Origin: Oxalobacter paeniformigenes
Lineage (GTDB): Bacteria; Pseudomonadota; Gammaproteobacteria; Burkholderiales; Burkholderiaceae_D
Reading direction: 5' to 3'
DNA length: 64,000 bases
NCBI RefSeq assembly: GCF_027158465.1
Contig: NZ_JAMKYL010000002.1
Location: 124,001-188,000 of the forward strand
A program made the position numbers and the translations under genes. The notes under the pieces are model-generated. The model made no database searches and was not told the origin of the DNA. It worked only from the letters and a program-made list of their open reading frames with translations. Below are positions 1 through 8,534 of this stretch, piece by piece (the stretch's first letter is position 1; every line of letters begins with the position of its first letter).

Positions 1-552
1 GACGACGGCACGGCGGGACAGAACGACATTGTTGCGCTTGCGATCAAGCTTGATGACCTTGAATTCCAGGGTCTTGCCTTCATAAGGCGTGGTGTCCTTG
101 ACAGGACGGGTATCCACCAGGGAACCCGGCAGGAAAGCGCGGATACCGTTGGTCAGTACGGTCAGACCGCCCTTGACCTTGCCGTTGACGGTACCGGTGA
201 CGATTTCGCCCGATTCCATGGCTTTTTCCAGTGCCAGCCAGGAGGCGAGGCGTTTGGCCTTGTCACGGGACAGGATGGTGTCGCCATAACCGTTTTCAAG
301 CGATTCGATGGCAACGGAGACATAGTCACCGACCTTGACTTCCAGTTCGCCGACGTCGTTTTTGAATTCGTCGATAGGAATAAAGGATTCGGATTTCAGT
401 CCGGCATTGACGACGACGAAATTGTGGTCGATGCGGACGACTTCGGCCGAGATGACTTCGCCGGAGCGCATGTCATGACGGGCAAGAGATTCTTCAAATA
501 AAGCGGCAAAACTTTCCATTCCGGAATCCTGGGTAGATGCAGCAGTAGGCAT
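1..552 (-). CDS. rpsA: 30S ribosomal protein S1 (5' part, runs off the window)
   Basis: The minus strand reads from an ATG at 552 to the window edge, giving the first 184 residues of ribosomal protein S1; the rest lies before base 1. Ribosomal S1 binds mRNA at the 30S subunit and helps load leaders with weak Shine-Dalgarno sequences. The N-terminus contains a typical block (SFAALFEESLARHDMR, residues about 14-29) followed by S1/OB-fold repeats at about 30-100 and 115-180, including the stretch GTVNGKVKGGL. A second possible start is the ATG at 519, but the upstream one fits the family length better. It lies about 100 bases downstream of cmk on the same strand, the standard cmk-rpsA order in proteobacteria. 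Confidence 0.96.
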   Translation of the reverse strand, partial: MPTAASTQDSGMESFAALFEESLARHDMRSGEVISAEVVRIDHNFVVVNAGLKSESFIPIDEFKNDVGELEVKVGDYVSVAIESLENGYGDTILSRDKAKRLASWLALEKAMESGEIVTGTVNGKVKGGLTVLTNGIRAFLPGSLVDTRPVKDTTPYEGKTLEFKVIKLDRKRNNVVLSRRAVV

Positions 553-657
553 ATATAAGTTGTGAAAAGCCGGTCATTCCCTGTGGAACGAACCGGGTCA
601 GGTTGTCAAATACCCGCAAAGGCCTTGCACCTTGACGGGGCCAAAGAGGTGGGAACC

Positions 658-1326
658 TCAACTGCGCGATCGGATGGTACGGGCAAACAGATCCAGTACA
701 CGTTCGACCGTTTCCTGGATATTCAGGGTCGATGTATCGAGCGTGATGGCGTCAGGTGCAGCGACAAGCGGTGCAGTCTGACGTTGGGTGTCGCGTTTGT
801 CCCGTTCGATCAAATCATTGCGCAGATTGTCAATGTTAGCAGGAATTCCTTTTTCCAACAACTGCTTATATCGTCTTTCCGCACGGATATCGACACTGGC
901 GGTCAGAAATATCTTGAGATCGGCTTCAGGGAAAATGACAGTTCCCATGTCCCGTCCGTCCGCCACCAGACCGGGCGCTTTTCTAAAGCCGGTTTGCAAA
1001 TCGGTCAGTGCTTGTCTTACCGCAGGAATGGCGGCGATTTTCGAAGCCATATTGCCGATGGTTTCCGAGCGGATGGCATCGGTGACATCTTCATCGCCGA
1101 GAAAAATGTGTTCTTTTTCGAAACGGCAGGGCAGGTTGCGGGCCATTTCGGCGATTTGACCTGTATCATCCGGATTGATGCCGGAACGTATGACGGATAA
1201 GGCGGTCAGACGATACAATGCTCCGGAATCGAGGTAATGAAAGTGGAGTTTTTCGGCGACGATTCGTGCAACGGTTCCTTTTCCGGATGCGGTCGGGCCG
1301 TCGATGGTGATGATGGAAATGTTCAT
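658..1326 (-). CDS. cmk: cytidylate kinase
   Basis: The 222-residue product phosphorylates CMP and dCMP with ATP in pyrimidine nucleotide recycling. The P-loop GPTASGKGT lies at residues 10-18, directly after the start, and the family motif DGRDMGTVIFPEA lies in the middle, before the arginine-rich NMP-binding part (RAERRYKQL). The reading frame stays open further upstream to 1515, but homologues begin immediately before the P-loop, so I place the start at the ATG at 1326. In most Burkholderiales aroA precedes cmk; here cmk is instead divergent from the zapB-like/zapA pair, so the usual aroA-cmk link is broken. Confidence 0.95.
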   Translation of the reverse strand: MNISIITIDGPTASGKGTVARIVAEKLHFHYLDSGALYRLTALSVIRSGINPDDTGQIAEMARNLPCRFEKEHIFLGDEDVTDAIRSETIGNMASKIAAIPAVRQALTDLQTGFRKAPGLVADGRDMGTVIFPEADLKIFLTASVDIRAERRYKQLLEKGIPANIDNLRNDLIERDKRDTQRQTAPLVAAPDAITLDTSTLNIQETVERVLDLFARTIRSRS

Positions 1327-1398
1327 GGATGGGTTTGACACGGCGTGATGTACCAGATGAAATGGAAAACTCGTCTTTCGGCGCCAGCGATAGCGATA

Positions 1399-1438
1399 TG
1401 TTATCCGGATTGAACAAAATATTCCGGATAATATCCGG
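1399..1438. promoter_or_regulatory. TTATCCGGA-type inverted repeats in the cmk/zapB divergent spacer
   Basis: The 216-base spacer between the divergent cmk and zapB-like genes holds TTATCCGGAT at 1401-1410 and the perfect palindrome CCGGATAATATCCGG at 1424-1438. Together they give three copies of an ATCCGG half-site within 40 bases. The arrangement resembles a dimeric regulator's operator, but I cannot name a regulator, and the site could act on either gene or on both. Confidence 0.35.
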
Positions 1439-1542
1439 ACGGCGTTAGAATTTGGGGTAAAAATGCTACACAAGAGCGTGCCAGCGCGCAACCAGCCGTT
1501 TTTGCCGGGTGTCAATGTTTATTCTATTGGTGACCTTTGAAT

Positions 1543-1770
1543 ATGATTTCAGAATTTGATGTATTGTCGGAAAAAATCAGTCAGCTGGCCAGTCTGACTC
1601 AGGCCTTGAGACGTGAGAATGCCGATCTGCGTTTGAAGAATGCGGAATTGACGATGGAAAACCAGCAGCTTTCGGAACGGATGGAGGGAGCGCGGCAGCG
1701 TGTGTCTTCGCTGATCCAAACCTTGCCGGCCGTAGAAAATGCAGAAGGAGTGTCCAATGATACAAATTGA
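1543..1770 (+). CDS. ZapB-like coiled-coil cell division protein (TIGR02449 type)
   Basis: This is a 75-residue protein that is almost entirely a predicted coiled coil: leucines and charged residues recur in heptads (SEKISQLASLTQALRRENADL and onward). Small proteins of this type sit just upstream of zapA in many beta- and gammaproteobacteria and resemble ZapB, which links the Z ring to the nucleoid through ZapA. The stop codon lies inside the first codons of zapA (overlap 1757-1770), implying translational coupling. An in-frame TTG at 1537 could extend it by two residues; I prefer the ATG at 1543. Assignment rests on size, coiled coil and position, not on a catalytic motif. Confidence 0.75.
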   Translation: MISEFDVLSEKISQLASLTQALRRENADLRLKNAELTMENQQLSERMEGARQRVSSLIQTLPAVENAEGVSNDTN

Positions 1771-2068
1771 TGTGACCATTATGGGGCAGTCCTATCGTCT
1801 GGCATGCCATGATGACGAAAAGGACAAGTTGAAAGAAGCTGTGGCGTATCTTGACAAGAAAATGTGCGCGATTCGCGATACCGGAAAGATCAAGGGTAAC
1901 GACAGGATCGCGATCATGGCGTCGCTGTCTATCGCGGCGGAACTGTTGGCGATCAAGTCGCCGAGCGGTCCGCTATCCGGGATGTCCATGGCGGAAATCA
2001 AGCAGAAGATAGATGCCATGAACAGTGTGCTGGATCAGGCGCTGGTCCCGCAGGACGATCTTTTCTGA
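1757..2068 (+). CDS. zapA: cell division protein ZapA
   Basis: The 103-residue protein has the ZapA pattern: an N-terminal beta strand (IQIDVTIMGQSYRLAC), the DDEKDKLKEAVAYLDKKM helix, and an alanine-rich dimer helix (RIAIMASLSIAAELLAIK). ZapA bundles FtsZ protofilaments at the division site. A GAAGGAG ribosome-binding site lies just upstream of the ATG at 1757, which supports this start over an upstream in-frame ATG at 1739. It overlaps the preceding zapB-like gene by 14 bases and is followed by 6S RNA, the standard zapA-ssrS synteny. Confidence 0.93.
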   Translation: MIQIDVTIMGQSYRLACHDDEKDKLKEAVAYLDKKMCAIRDTGKIKGNDRIAIMASLSIAAELLAIKSPSGPLSGMSMAEIKQKIDAMNSVLDQALVPQDDLF

Positions 2069-2095
2069 AGGGCGCGATTTTTCGAAAATCGGCGG

Positions 2096-2123
2096 TTGAC
2101 AGATACTCTTATTCAGGTAGACT
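2096..2123 (+). promoter_or_regulatory. putative sigma-70 promoter of 6S RNA
   Basis: TTGACA at 2096-2101 and TAGACT at 2118-2123 are separated by 16 bases. This would start transcription near 2130, exactly where the closing stem of the 6S RNA begins. The -35 is a perfect consensus match. Confidence 0.65.
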
Positions 2124-2129
2124 AAAACT

Positions 2130-2303
2130 ACCCTGCGGTGTTCGTGATTGTCATATATTCTTTGAACCATTTCTGAGCACAGGTTGCGGAATCTTGACGG
2201 ATGGGCGTGATCATCGCTCGTTCGATGAACCCGAAATCCGACTTACCGTGACCACCTTGAACCTTCGGTTCAAGATGCCGACATAGCGGCACAGGCGGGG
2301 TTC
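2130..2303 (+). ncRNA. ssrS: 6S RNA
   Basis: The segment directly downstream of zapA folds like 6S RNA, which mimics an open promoter and sequesters the sigma-70 RNA polymerase holoenzyme in stationary phase. Its ends pair: CCCTGC at 2131-2136 with GCGGGG at 2295-2300, followed inward by GTG with CAC. A terminal hairpin near the 3' part, CTTGAAC-CTTC-GGTTCAAG, matches the arm seen in betaproteobacterial 6S RNAs. It has its own promoter and a strong terminator. The ends are estimated from the closing stem and promoter, so they may shift by several bases. Confidence 0.85.
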
Positions 2304-2314
2304 CCTTTCTGACG

Positions 2315-2349
2315 GGCTGCATGTCGTTGCATGCAGCCTTTTCGTTTTT
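2315..2349 (+). terminator. intrinsic terminator of 6S RNA
   Basis: GGCTGCATG at 2315-2323 pairs perfectly with CATGCAGCC at 2330-2338 around a six-base loop and is followed by TTTTCGTTTTT. The U-rich tail is on the plus strand only, so it ends 6S RNA or the zapA transcript rather than the convergent ghrA gene. Confidence 0.85.
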
Positions 2350-3284
2350 CAGTAGCCGGCGACGCGATCGACACATGCGGTCAGTTTTTCGCCTCGTTCG
2401 AAGGCGGCGATCATCTGTGCGATTTGCATGACTGTTTCCTGGCAAAAGGTCAGTCCGGCGATGTGGGGTGTGATGGTGATGTCGTCGTGATTCCAGAACG
2501 GATGTTCCGGAGGAAGCGGTTCACTGGAGGTGACATCCAGCGTGGCGGCACGTATCCGGCCTTCTGCCATGGCGCAAAGCAGGTCATCATCGACGAGATG
2601 TTCGCCACGTCCCAGATTGATGAGGCATGCGCCATGTCCGAGATGGCGGAAATTTGCCAGATTGAGGATGCCGGCCGTTTCAGGTGTCAGTGGCAATACG
2701 CAGATGAGCAGGTGCAGGCCATCCAGAAATCCGGCGAGCTGATCGTTGCCGTAATAGCCGGTGACGCCATCGATTTCTTTTCTGGTGCGGCTCCAGCCGC
2801 GAAGCGGAAAGCGAAACGGCATGAGTGATCGTGCAATGGCTGTTCCCATGACGCCCATTCCCATGATGCCGACGGTGAAATGCTCACGCACGTGGGGTGT
2901 TAGCATGTCCCAGACTTTCATGCGTGCCTGTCGTTCATATTCGTCGAATCGGCGGAAATAACGCAGCGTGGCGTACGTGGCATATTCCGCCATCTGGATG
3001 GCCATACCGGCGTCTTCCAGTCTGAAAACCGGTACGTTTTCCGGAATGAGATGACTTTGCGACAGGAGAGCATCGACACCGGCCGCCAGATTGAAGACGG
3101 CCTTGAGACCACGCCGGTTACGCAACAGCTCATCGGGCGGATGCCAGACGAGTGCATAGTCAGCCGGTGCGTCATCGCCTTTATGCCACAGACGAATATC
3201 GGCATGTGGCATTGCTGCCGCCAGGGCAGGCAGCCATTCATCCGGATTTTCGCCTTCGTTATAGTACAGAATGCGTATGGTCAT
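2349..3284 (-). CDS. ghrA: glyoxylate/hydroxypyruvate reductase A (D-2-hydroxyacid dehydrogenase family)
   Basis: The 311-residue protein belongs to the D-isomer 2-hydroxyacid dehydrogenases. The NAD(P)-binding fingerprint runs from G139 to G147 (GIMGMGVMG), followed by the SRTRK segment that often favours NADPH. The catalytic arginine sits in INLGRGEHLVDDD and the histidine in PHIAG near the C-terminus. GhrA-type enzymes reduce glyoxylate to glycolate and hydroxypyruvate to glycerate. If the host is an oxalate degrader, such an enzyme would act on oxalate-derived C2 compounds (inference). The start at 3284 lies inside the 3' end of bioB (26-base overlap), so translation is probably coupled; no strong ribosome-binding site is visible. 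Confidence 0.85.
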   Translation of the reverse strand: MTIRILYYNEGENPDEWLPALAAAMPHADIRLWHKGDDAPADYALVWHPPDELLRNRRGLKAVFNLAAGVDALLSQSHLIPENVPVFRLEDAGMAIQMAEYATYATLRYFRRFDEYERQARMKVWDMLTPHVREHFTVGIMGMGVMGTAIARSLMPFRFPLRGWSRTRKEIDGVTGYYGNDQLAGFLDGLHLLICVLPLTPETAGILNLANFRHLGHGACLINLGRGEHLVDDDLLCAMAEGRIRAATLDVTSSEPLPPEHPFWNHDDITITPHIAGLTFCQETVMQIAQMIAAFERGEKLTACVDRVAGY

Positions 3285-4311
3285 GTTTTTCGGTTCCGGG
3301 CATTCTTGCCTTGATCTCGGTGGACTCATGGGTTTTCAGCCCCAGACGTGCCAGAAGGGCACGGTCTTCGTTGGCTTCGGAATTGTCGGTCGTCAGCAGT
3401 TTTTCGCCGTAGAAGATGGAGTTTGCGCCAGCCAGGAAGCAAAGTGTCTGGATGGCTTCGCCCAGTTCGTGCCGGCCTGCCGACATTCGTACGCGCGCTT
3501 GTGGCATGACGATACGGGTGACGGCGATTGTCCGGACGAATTCCAGCGGATCGAGCGGTTCGACGTTGAATAACGGTGTACCCTTGATCGGAACCAGATG
3601 ATTGATCGGTACGGCTTCCGGGTACGGATTCAGGTTGGCCAGCTGCGAAATCAGTTCGGCGCGCTGTTGCCGGGATTCACCCATCCCGATGATCCCTCCG
3701 CAACAGACCTTGATGCCTGCCTTGCGGACGCGGCCAAGTGTGTCCAGACGGTCCTGATAAGTGCGGGTGGATATGATGTTGGCATAATGGCTGGGTGCGG
3801 TATCCAGATTATGGTTGTAATAGTCCAGTCCCGCTTCCTTGAGTTTTTGAGCCTGTTCTTCCTTGAGCATGCCAAGCGTCATGCAGGTTTCCAGTCCGAG
3901 CGCCTTGACGGCACGGACGATTTCCAGATATTTGTCGAAATCGCGGTCGTTGGGAGAACGTCCGGATGCTCCCATGCAAAACCGTGTCGCACCGTTTTCT
4001 TTGGCTTTACGTGCCGCGGCCAGTACGGTATCCAGACTGAGCATCTTGCTTGGGGTTACTTCTGTTTTGTGATGGATGGATTGCGAGCAGTAACCGCAGT
4101 CTTCGGTACAAGCGCCGGTTTTCAGTGAAATCAGTGTCGCCAGTTCGATGTCTCCGTCGGGAAAGTTGGCACGATGGACTTCTTGCGCACGGAACATCAG
4201 CTCGTGAAACGGGAGTTCATACAGTTCCAGAATGTCTTTTACTGGCCATGTTTCCGGTTCGGAAGCGGGAGATGCGGGGGTGCGTGGATAAAACGTAATC
4301 GGTTGTGACAT
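3259..4311 (-). CDS. bioB: biotin synthase
   Basis: The 350-residue radical-SAM enzyme inserts sulfur into dethiobiotin, the last step of biotin synthesis. The radical-SAM cluster motif CTEDCGYC places cysteines at residues 68, 72 and 75, followed by the conserved SQSIHHKTEV. The C-terminal part holds RMSAGRHELGEAIQ and GANSIFYGEKLLTT, both typical of BioB. The frame is open well upstream, but the ATG at 4311 matches the family's usual length (about 350). It follows bioD by 23 bases and overlaps ghrA at its 3' end. Confidence 0.97.
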   Translation of the reverse strand: MSQPITFYPRTPASPASEPETWPVKDILELYELPFHELMFRAQEVHRANFPDGDIELATLISLKTGACTEDCGYCSQSIHHKTEVTPSKMLSLDTVLAAARKAKENGATRFCMGASGRSPNDRDFDKYLEIVRAVKALGLETCMTLGMLKEEQAQKLKEAGLDYYNHNLDTAPSHYANIISTRTYQDRLDTLGRVRKAGIKVCCGGIIGMGESRQQRAELISQLANLNPYPEAVPINHLVPIKGTPLFNVEPLDPLEFVRTIAVTRIVMPQARVRMSAGRHELGEAIQTLCFLAGANSIFYGEKLLTTDNSEANEDRALLARLGLKTHESTEIKARMPGTEKHDHTHSVL

Positions 4312-4334
4312 AACACTCTTTCTTTGTATCGGTT

Positions 4335-5021
4335 TTACAAGGGCCAGTCTGGCAGGTGATGAAAGTCCAGATAGCTGTCTGCCTGCGCGAATGACTCGAG
4401 ATAAGGCATTGTTCCCAGTCTCGGTGCACCAATAAGCGCTTCGAGTGTCTGGATGTTTTCGTCGCCGTAAGGCATGAAAGGTTCTATCCGGTTGGCGATC
4501 CATCCTGCCAGTTTCAGGCCGCGAGCACGGATCGCTTCGGCCGTGAGCAGGGCATGGTTGATGCAGCCGAGTTTCAGGCCGACGATCAGAATGACAGGAA
4601 GGTTCAATTGTACCGCGAGATCGGCGCTTGACGTGTCTTGTGTGAATGGTACACAAAATCCTCCGACACCTTCGACGATGACGGCATCTGCCTGTTCGCA
4701 CAGTGTACGGTAGCAGGAGAGGATGTGCTGCAAGTCGATGACTTGTCCATCCAGTTTGGCCGACAGGTGTGGTGCGATCGGCGTTTTCAGCAGAAAAGGC
4801 GAGACCAGTGAGACAGGCAGGGTCATGTTGGATGCCGACATGAGCGCATCCACATCTTCGTTGTGCCAGACACCATCGACTTGCGAGGCGCCTGCGGCGA
4901 CCGGTTTCATCGGCGCGACACGCAATCCTTTTCCGGCAAGAGCGCGGATCAGGGTGCAAGACAGGGTGGTTTTTCCGATTTCCGTATCTGTTCCGGTAAT
5001 GAAATACGATAGCGGATTCAT
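4335..5021 (-). CDS. bioD: dethiobiotin synthetase
   Basis: The 228-residue enzyme carboxylates 7,8-diaminopelargonic acid with ATP and CO2 to dethiobiotin. The P-loop GTDTEIGKT lies at residues 10-18, and the catalytic KPVAAG follows at about 39-44. The motif VEGVGGFCVPF, contacting the diamine and phosphates, lies in the middle. The ATG at 5021 overlaps the bioA stop by four bases (ATGA type), so bioA and bioD are translationally coupled. Confidence 0.96.
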   Translation of the reverse strand: MNPLSYFITGTDTEIGKTTLSCTLIRALAGKGLRVAPMKPVAAGASQVDGVWHNEDVDALMSASNMTLPVSLVSPFLLKTPIAPHLSAKLDGQVIDLQHILSCYRTLCEQADAVIVEGVGGFCVPFTQDTSSADLAVQLNLPVILIVGLKLGCINHALLTAEAIRARGLKLAGWIANRIEPFMPYGDENIQTLEALIGAPRLGTMPYLESFAQADSYLDFHHLPDWPL

Positions 5022-6361
5022 GATGGTATAACCTCTTTCAGTACGGCAGTCACCCCGGCGGCCAGCAGTTCGATATCGCTGTCGCCGATGATATAGGGCG
5101 GCATCAGGTAAACGGTGTTGCCGATCGGGCGTATCAACAGTTCATGTTTGAGCGCGGTTTCGAAAAAACGTCCCGCAAAGGTCGTTTGTTCTTCTGGCGT
5201 CATCGTGACATCAAATGCCCAGATCATGCCAAGGTGGCGGAAATGCCGGATGGCCGGATGGCTTTTCAGGGGAGTGAGTGCCTGGTCGAGTTTGCCAGCG
5301 ATGATCCGGTTATGGTTGATGACATCGTTGTGCCTGAAAAGTTCAAGAACTGCCAGTGCGGCGCGGCATGCCAGCGGATTACCCGTATAGGAATGGGAGT
5401 GCAAAAATCCGCGCGTGATGTCGCTGTCGTAAAAAGCGCGGAATACGGTGTCGGTCGTCATGACAAGAGAAAGCGGCAGATAACCGCCGGTAATGCCTTT
5501 GGACAGACAGAGCATATCCGGCCAGATGCCTGCCTGTTCGCAGGCAAAGAAACTGCCGGTCCTGCCGAAACCGACAGCGATTTCGTCCGCGATCAGATGG
5601 ACATGATAACGGTTGCACAAGGCACGGACGCGCCTCATGTATTCCGGGGAATACATGACGAATCCGGCTGCGCACTGGATGAGCGGTTCGACGATGACGG
5701 CGGCGATCCGGTCGGCGTTTTGCTGCAAAAGCATTTCCAGTCTGGCTGCTGCCGCAATCGCGACATCTTCCGCCGTTTGCCCCGTGGCTGCCTTGCGATT
5801 GTCAGGCGACGCGATGATATGGGCGTTTCTGATCAGTGGGGCATAAGCGTCCCTGAACAGGGTGACATCCGTGACGGACAAGGCACCGATGGTTTCACCG
5901 TGATAGCTGTTTTCCAGACAGACGAATTCCTGTTTCTGTGGCTTTCCCGCGTTTTTCCAGTAATGGAAACTCATCTTGAGTGCGATTTCGACAGCCGATG
6001 CGCCATCGGAACCATAAAAACAGTGTCCCAGTGTATGGGATGTCAGGGCCGAGAGTTTTTCCGACAGCTCGATGACCGGTTCATGGGTACAACCGGCCAG
6101 CATGGCATGTTCCAGCGTGTCGAGCTGTTTTTTGAGTGCCTGGTTGATGAAGGGATTGCTGTGCCCGAACAGGTTTGTCCACCACGAACTGATGGCATCG
6201 AAATAGCGGTTGCCGTCCTGATCGTACAACCAGACGCCCTTGCCGCTTTTCAGTGCCACGAGCGGGCGGGTTTCATGATGCTGCATCTGGGTGCAGGGAT
6301 GCCAGACACTTGCCAGACTGCGTTTGATCCAGTCTGATGAACGGGAATGCGTAGAGTTCAC
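5018..6361 (-). CDS. bioA: adenosylmethionine-8-amino-7-oxononanoate aminotransferase
   Basis: The 447-residue PLP enzyme transfers an amino group from S-adenosylmethionine to KAPA, giving DAPA. The N-terminal VWHPCTQM and the substrate-pocket segment SSWWTNLFGH are BioA signatures. The PLP-binding aspartate is in IADEIAVGFGRTG (D259) and the Schiff-base lysine in LSKGITGGYLPL (K288). It heads the bioA-bioD-bioB group. The partner that makes KAPA, bioF, is not in this window, so the operon is incomplete compared with the common bioFADB arrangement. The gene begins 22 bases after the ychJ-like gene. Confidence 0.96.
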   Translation of the reverse strand: MNSTHSRSSDWIKRSLASVWHPCTQMQHHETRPLVALKSGKGVWLYDQDGNRYFDAISSWWTNLFGHSNPFINQALKKQLDTLEHAMLAGCTHEPVIELSEKLSALTSHTLGHCFYGSDGASAVEIALKMSFHYWKNAGKPQKQEFVCLENSYHGETIGALSVTDVTLFRDAYAPLIRNAHIIASPDNRKAATGQTAEDVAIAAAARLEMLLQQNADRIAAVIVEPLIQCAAGFVMYSPEYMRRVRALCNRYHVHLIADEIAVGFGRTGSFFACEQAGIWPDMLCLSKGITGGYLPLSLVMTTDTVFRAFYDSDITRGFLHSHSYTGNPLACRAALAVLELFRHNDVINHNRIIAGKLDQALTPLKSHPAIRHFRHLGMIWAFDVTMTPEEQTTFAGRFFETALKHELLIRPIGNTVYLMPPYIIGDSDIELLAAGVTAVLKEVIPS

Positions 6362-6383
6362 TTGAACGGATGGAATCTAAAGG

Positions 6384-6779
6384 TTAAAAATAGGTGCCGT
6401 CGAAATAGTACCATTGCGCATCCTTGCGGATGAAGCGGCTGATTTCATGCAGTTTTTGCATGCGTCCGTTTTGCTTGTATTGCGCAATGAATTCCACGGT
6501 CGCACGGTCTTCGTGTTCCTGATGACCGATGATTTTCAGACCGACCCATTTGAGGTGCGAATTTTTTTCGATGATGGTTCCTGACGGGCGGTTTTCCTCG
6601 GCCCAGGTCTCACGAAGATAGTCTTCGTTTTCCGTTACATAGGCACTGTACCGGGAACGCATGAGTGACAATGCATCTCCTGCGGTCGCTTCTCCCGTCA
6701 GATAAGGTTTGCAGCATGTCTCGAATGACGGATTACCGCATGGGCACGGTTGTGGTGCGGACGTTTTCTTTTTCGACAT
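6384..6779 (-). CDS. YchJ-family protein with SEC-C zinc motif
   Basis: This 131-residue protein begins with the SEC-C-type zinc motif CPCGNPSFETCC (residues about 12-23), followed by a YchJ/NTF2-like domain (SLMRSRYSAYVTENEDYL and WYYFDGTYF at the C-terminus). SEC-C motifs also occur in SecA and bind zinc; the function of YchJ itself is not established. It lies 6 bases after dadA and 22 bases before bioA, so it is probably cotranscribed with both, although no functional link is evident. Confidence 0.85.
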   Translation of the reverse strand: MSKKKTSAPQPCPCGNPSFETCCKPYLTGEATAGDALSLMRSRYSAYVTENEDYLRETWAEENRPSGTIIEKNSHLKWVGLKIIGHQEHEDRATVEFIAQYKQNGRMQKLHEISRFIRKDAQWYYFDGTYF

Positions 6780-6785
6780 GTCGTT

Positions 6786-8057
6786 TTATTTCATTCCGCA
6801 GAACTCGAAATCGACTTCCGGTTTTTTGCCGGAGACGATGTCGGCGATGGCACGTCCGGAACCGCAACCCATCGTCCAGCCCAGTGTGCCGTGCCCCGTA
6901 TTCAGAAAGAGGTTGCCGTACGGTGTCTTGCCGATATAAGGAATGTTGGAAGGTGTCATCGGACGCAGCCCGGTCCAGAAATGCGGCTGGCTGAAGTCGC
7001 ATGCTTCCGGGAAAAGTTCCGATGTACGCCGTACCAGTGCCTGACAGCGTGCTTCGTTGAGTTGGCGGCCATAACTGTTCATTTCGGCTGTCCCCCCCAC
7101 ACGAAGCCGGTTGCCCAGCCGGGAGAATACGAGTTTGTGTCCGGCATCGATCAGCGATATGTAAGGTGCCTTGTCGGGATCGATGACAGGGAATGTCGCA
7201 GAGTACCCCTTGGCGGGATAGATCATCAGATGGATGTCGAGCGGTTTGAGGAATGGTGCCGAAAAACTGCCCAGTGAGATGACGAAAGCATCGGCATGGA
7301 ATACCTCGAATTCGCCGGTCGGTGAAATCGTTTCCACCGCGACGATACGTGCGGCTGCGCCGGTACCGGCAGTCAGAAGCCGTGTAGCTGTCGTATTGAA
7401 GCGGAAATCGACGCCTTTTTCGGCAGCTTTTTGCGAAAGCGCGACAGTGAATTCGCGCGAGTCACCGTGTTCATCGTCAGGCGTGAAATCACCACCGACC
7501 AGTTTGTCCCTGACCGGTGAAAGTGCCGGTTCGAGCTGTATCACTTCGTCAGGTGTGATCGTATTGCGTGGGCATCCGAGCGAGGTCATCAGTTTCGCGC
7601 CGGCTTTCGAGGCTTCGTAGTCAGCCTTGTCGGTGTAAAAGTGCATGATGCCGCGGCACAGGTGAGTATATTCGATACCGGCTTCTTCACGGAGTGCACG
7701 CAAGGTGCGTTTGCTGAAATCGGCCATGGCAACGCACTGGCGTGTATTGTGTGCCGTCCGTTTCGGGGTACATTCCAGCAGGAAACGTGCGCCCCATTCC
7801 CACTGAAGCTGTTCGGCGCGGAAACGGTAGAGAAGCGGTGCATCGTCCTTGCCCAGCCATTTCAGGATTTTCGAGGGGGCGGAAGGATTGGCCCAGGGTT
7901 CCGAATGGGAAACAGAAATTTGCGAGCCGTTGCCGAAAGTGGTTTCCTGTGCAGCTCCCGGACGGCGTTCGATGACAGTGACTTCGTGTCCGGCCTGGCG
8001 CAAAAACCAGGCGGCGGCCGTTCCCGTTATACCCGATCCTAATACGATGACTTTCAC
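6786..8057 (-). CDS. dadA: D-amino acid dehydrogenase (DadA family)
   Basis: The 423-residue FAD-dependent oxidoreductase opens with the dinucleotide-binding fold MKVIVLGSGITGTAAAWFLR and the ribose-binding VIERR. The middle and end carry typical DadA blocks (YPAKGYSATFPV, RVGGTAEM, TGLRPMTPSNIPYIG, TGHGTLGWTMGCGSG). DadA deaminates D-amino acids such as D-alanine at the inner face of the membrane and feeds electrons to the respiratory chain. No alanine racemase dadX gene is adjacent. Other glycine-oxidase-like enzymes share the fold, but the C-terminal motif favours DadA. Confidence 0.88.
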   Translation of the reverse strand: MKVIVLGSGITGTAAAWFLRQAGHEVTVIERRPGAAQETTFGNGSQISVSHSEPWANPSAPSKILKWLGKDDAPLLYRFRAEQLQWEWGARFLLECTPKRTAHNTRQCVAMADFSKRTLRALREEAGIEYTHLCRGIMHFYTDKADYEASKAGAKLMTSLGCPRNTITPDEVIQLEPALSPVRDKLVGGDFTPDDEHGDSREFTVALSQKAAEKGVDFRFNTTATRLLTAGTGAAARIVAVETISPTGEFEVFHADAFVISLGSFSAPFLKPLDIHLMIYPAKGYSATFPVIDPDKAPYISLIDAGHKLVFSRLGNRLRVGGTAEMNSYGRQLNEARCQALVRRTSELFPEACDFSQPHFWTGLRPMTPSNIPYIGKTPYGNLFLNTGHGTLGWTMGCGSGRAIADIVSGKKPEVDFEFCGMK

Positions 8058-8090
8058 AATTTGCCTCTTTGTCGATCTGTTTGGGTTCCG

Positions 8091-8534
8091 TCAGTTTGTG
8101 GAACCGTTTTTTCCCGTTATTTTAAGATGATTGCTTTCGGAAAAAAATTCTTTTTGCCTCAACCGGTGCAGCTCATCGGTCACGGCATGGGTGACGACGA
8201 CATCCAGGGTGCTTTGCAGGTCGTTCTTGATTTCGGAAACCAGCGTACCGGTCATTTTGCCGATACTGTCGGTCAGGTTTTGCCGGATGGTTTCTTCAAG
8301 AATGAACTGGATGCGGTCTTCGATCCGTTGCAGGATGCGATCCGACAGGCGTTGTTCCAGTTCGTTCCATGCCGTTTCGTTTTGCAGGGCGTCGGCCAGA
8401 TCGGGCAGATCGGAAAGAATATCGGTCAGTACCGGATAGTCGTCGGCGACGAATGATGCATTGCCGGTATCACGGTTTTCCTGAACCGGGTGCGGCAGAC
8501 GGCCGGCAGATGGGGAGTCGTTCTGATTATTCAT
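8091..8534 (-). CDS. conserved hypothetical protein next to holC (DUF2486-like by position)
   Basis: The 147-residue product has no catalytic motif I recognise. The first 30 residues look disordered, a middle part (TDILSDLPDLADALQ) is short and acidic, and the rest is a long amphipathic helix (ILQRIEDRIQFILEETIRQNL onward), likely a coiled coil. The start codon overlaps the stop of holC (TAATG), which suggests coupled expression. Burkholderiales commonly have a small protein of unknown function beside holC, so family membership is inferred from position. No signal peptide or membrane segment is visible. Confidence 0.75.
   Translation of the reverse strand: MNNQNDSPSAGRLPHPVQENRDTGNASFVADDYPVLTDILSDLPDLADALQNETAWNELEQRLSDRILQRIEDRIQFILEETIRQNLTDSIGKMTGTLVSEIKNDLQSTLDVVVTHAVTDELHRLRQKEFFSESNHLKITGKNGSTN

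Noticed and set aside
4311..4959. Extended N-terminus of BioB suggested by the longer open frame
   Set aside because: The extra frame lies over bioD in another reading frame; BioB homologues start near MSQPITFYP and the family length agrees with 350 residues.
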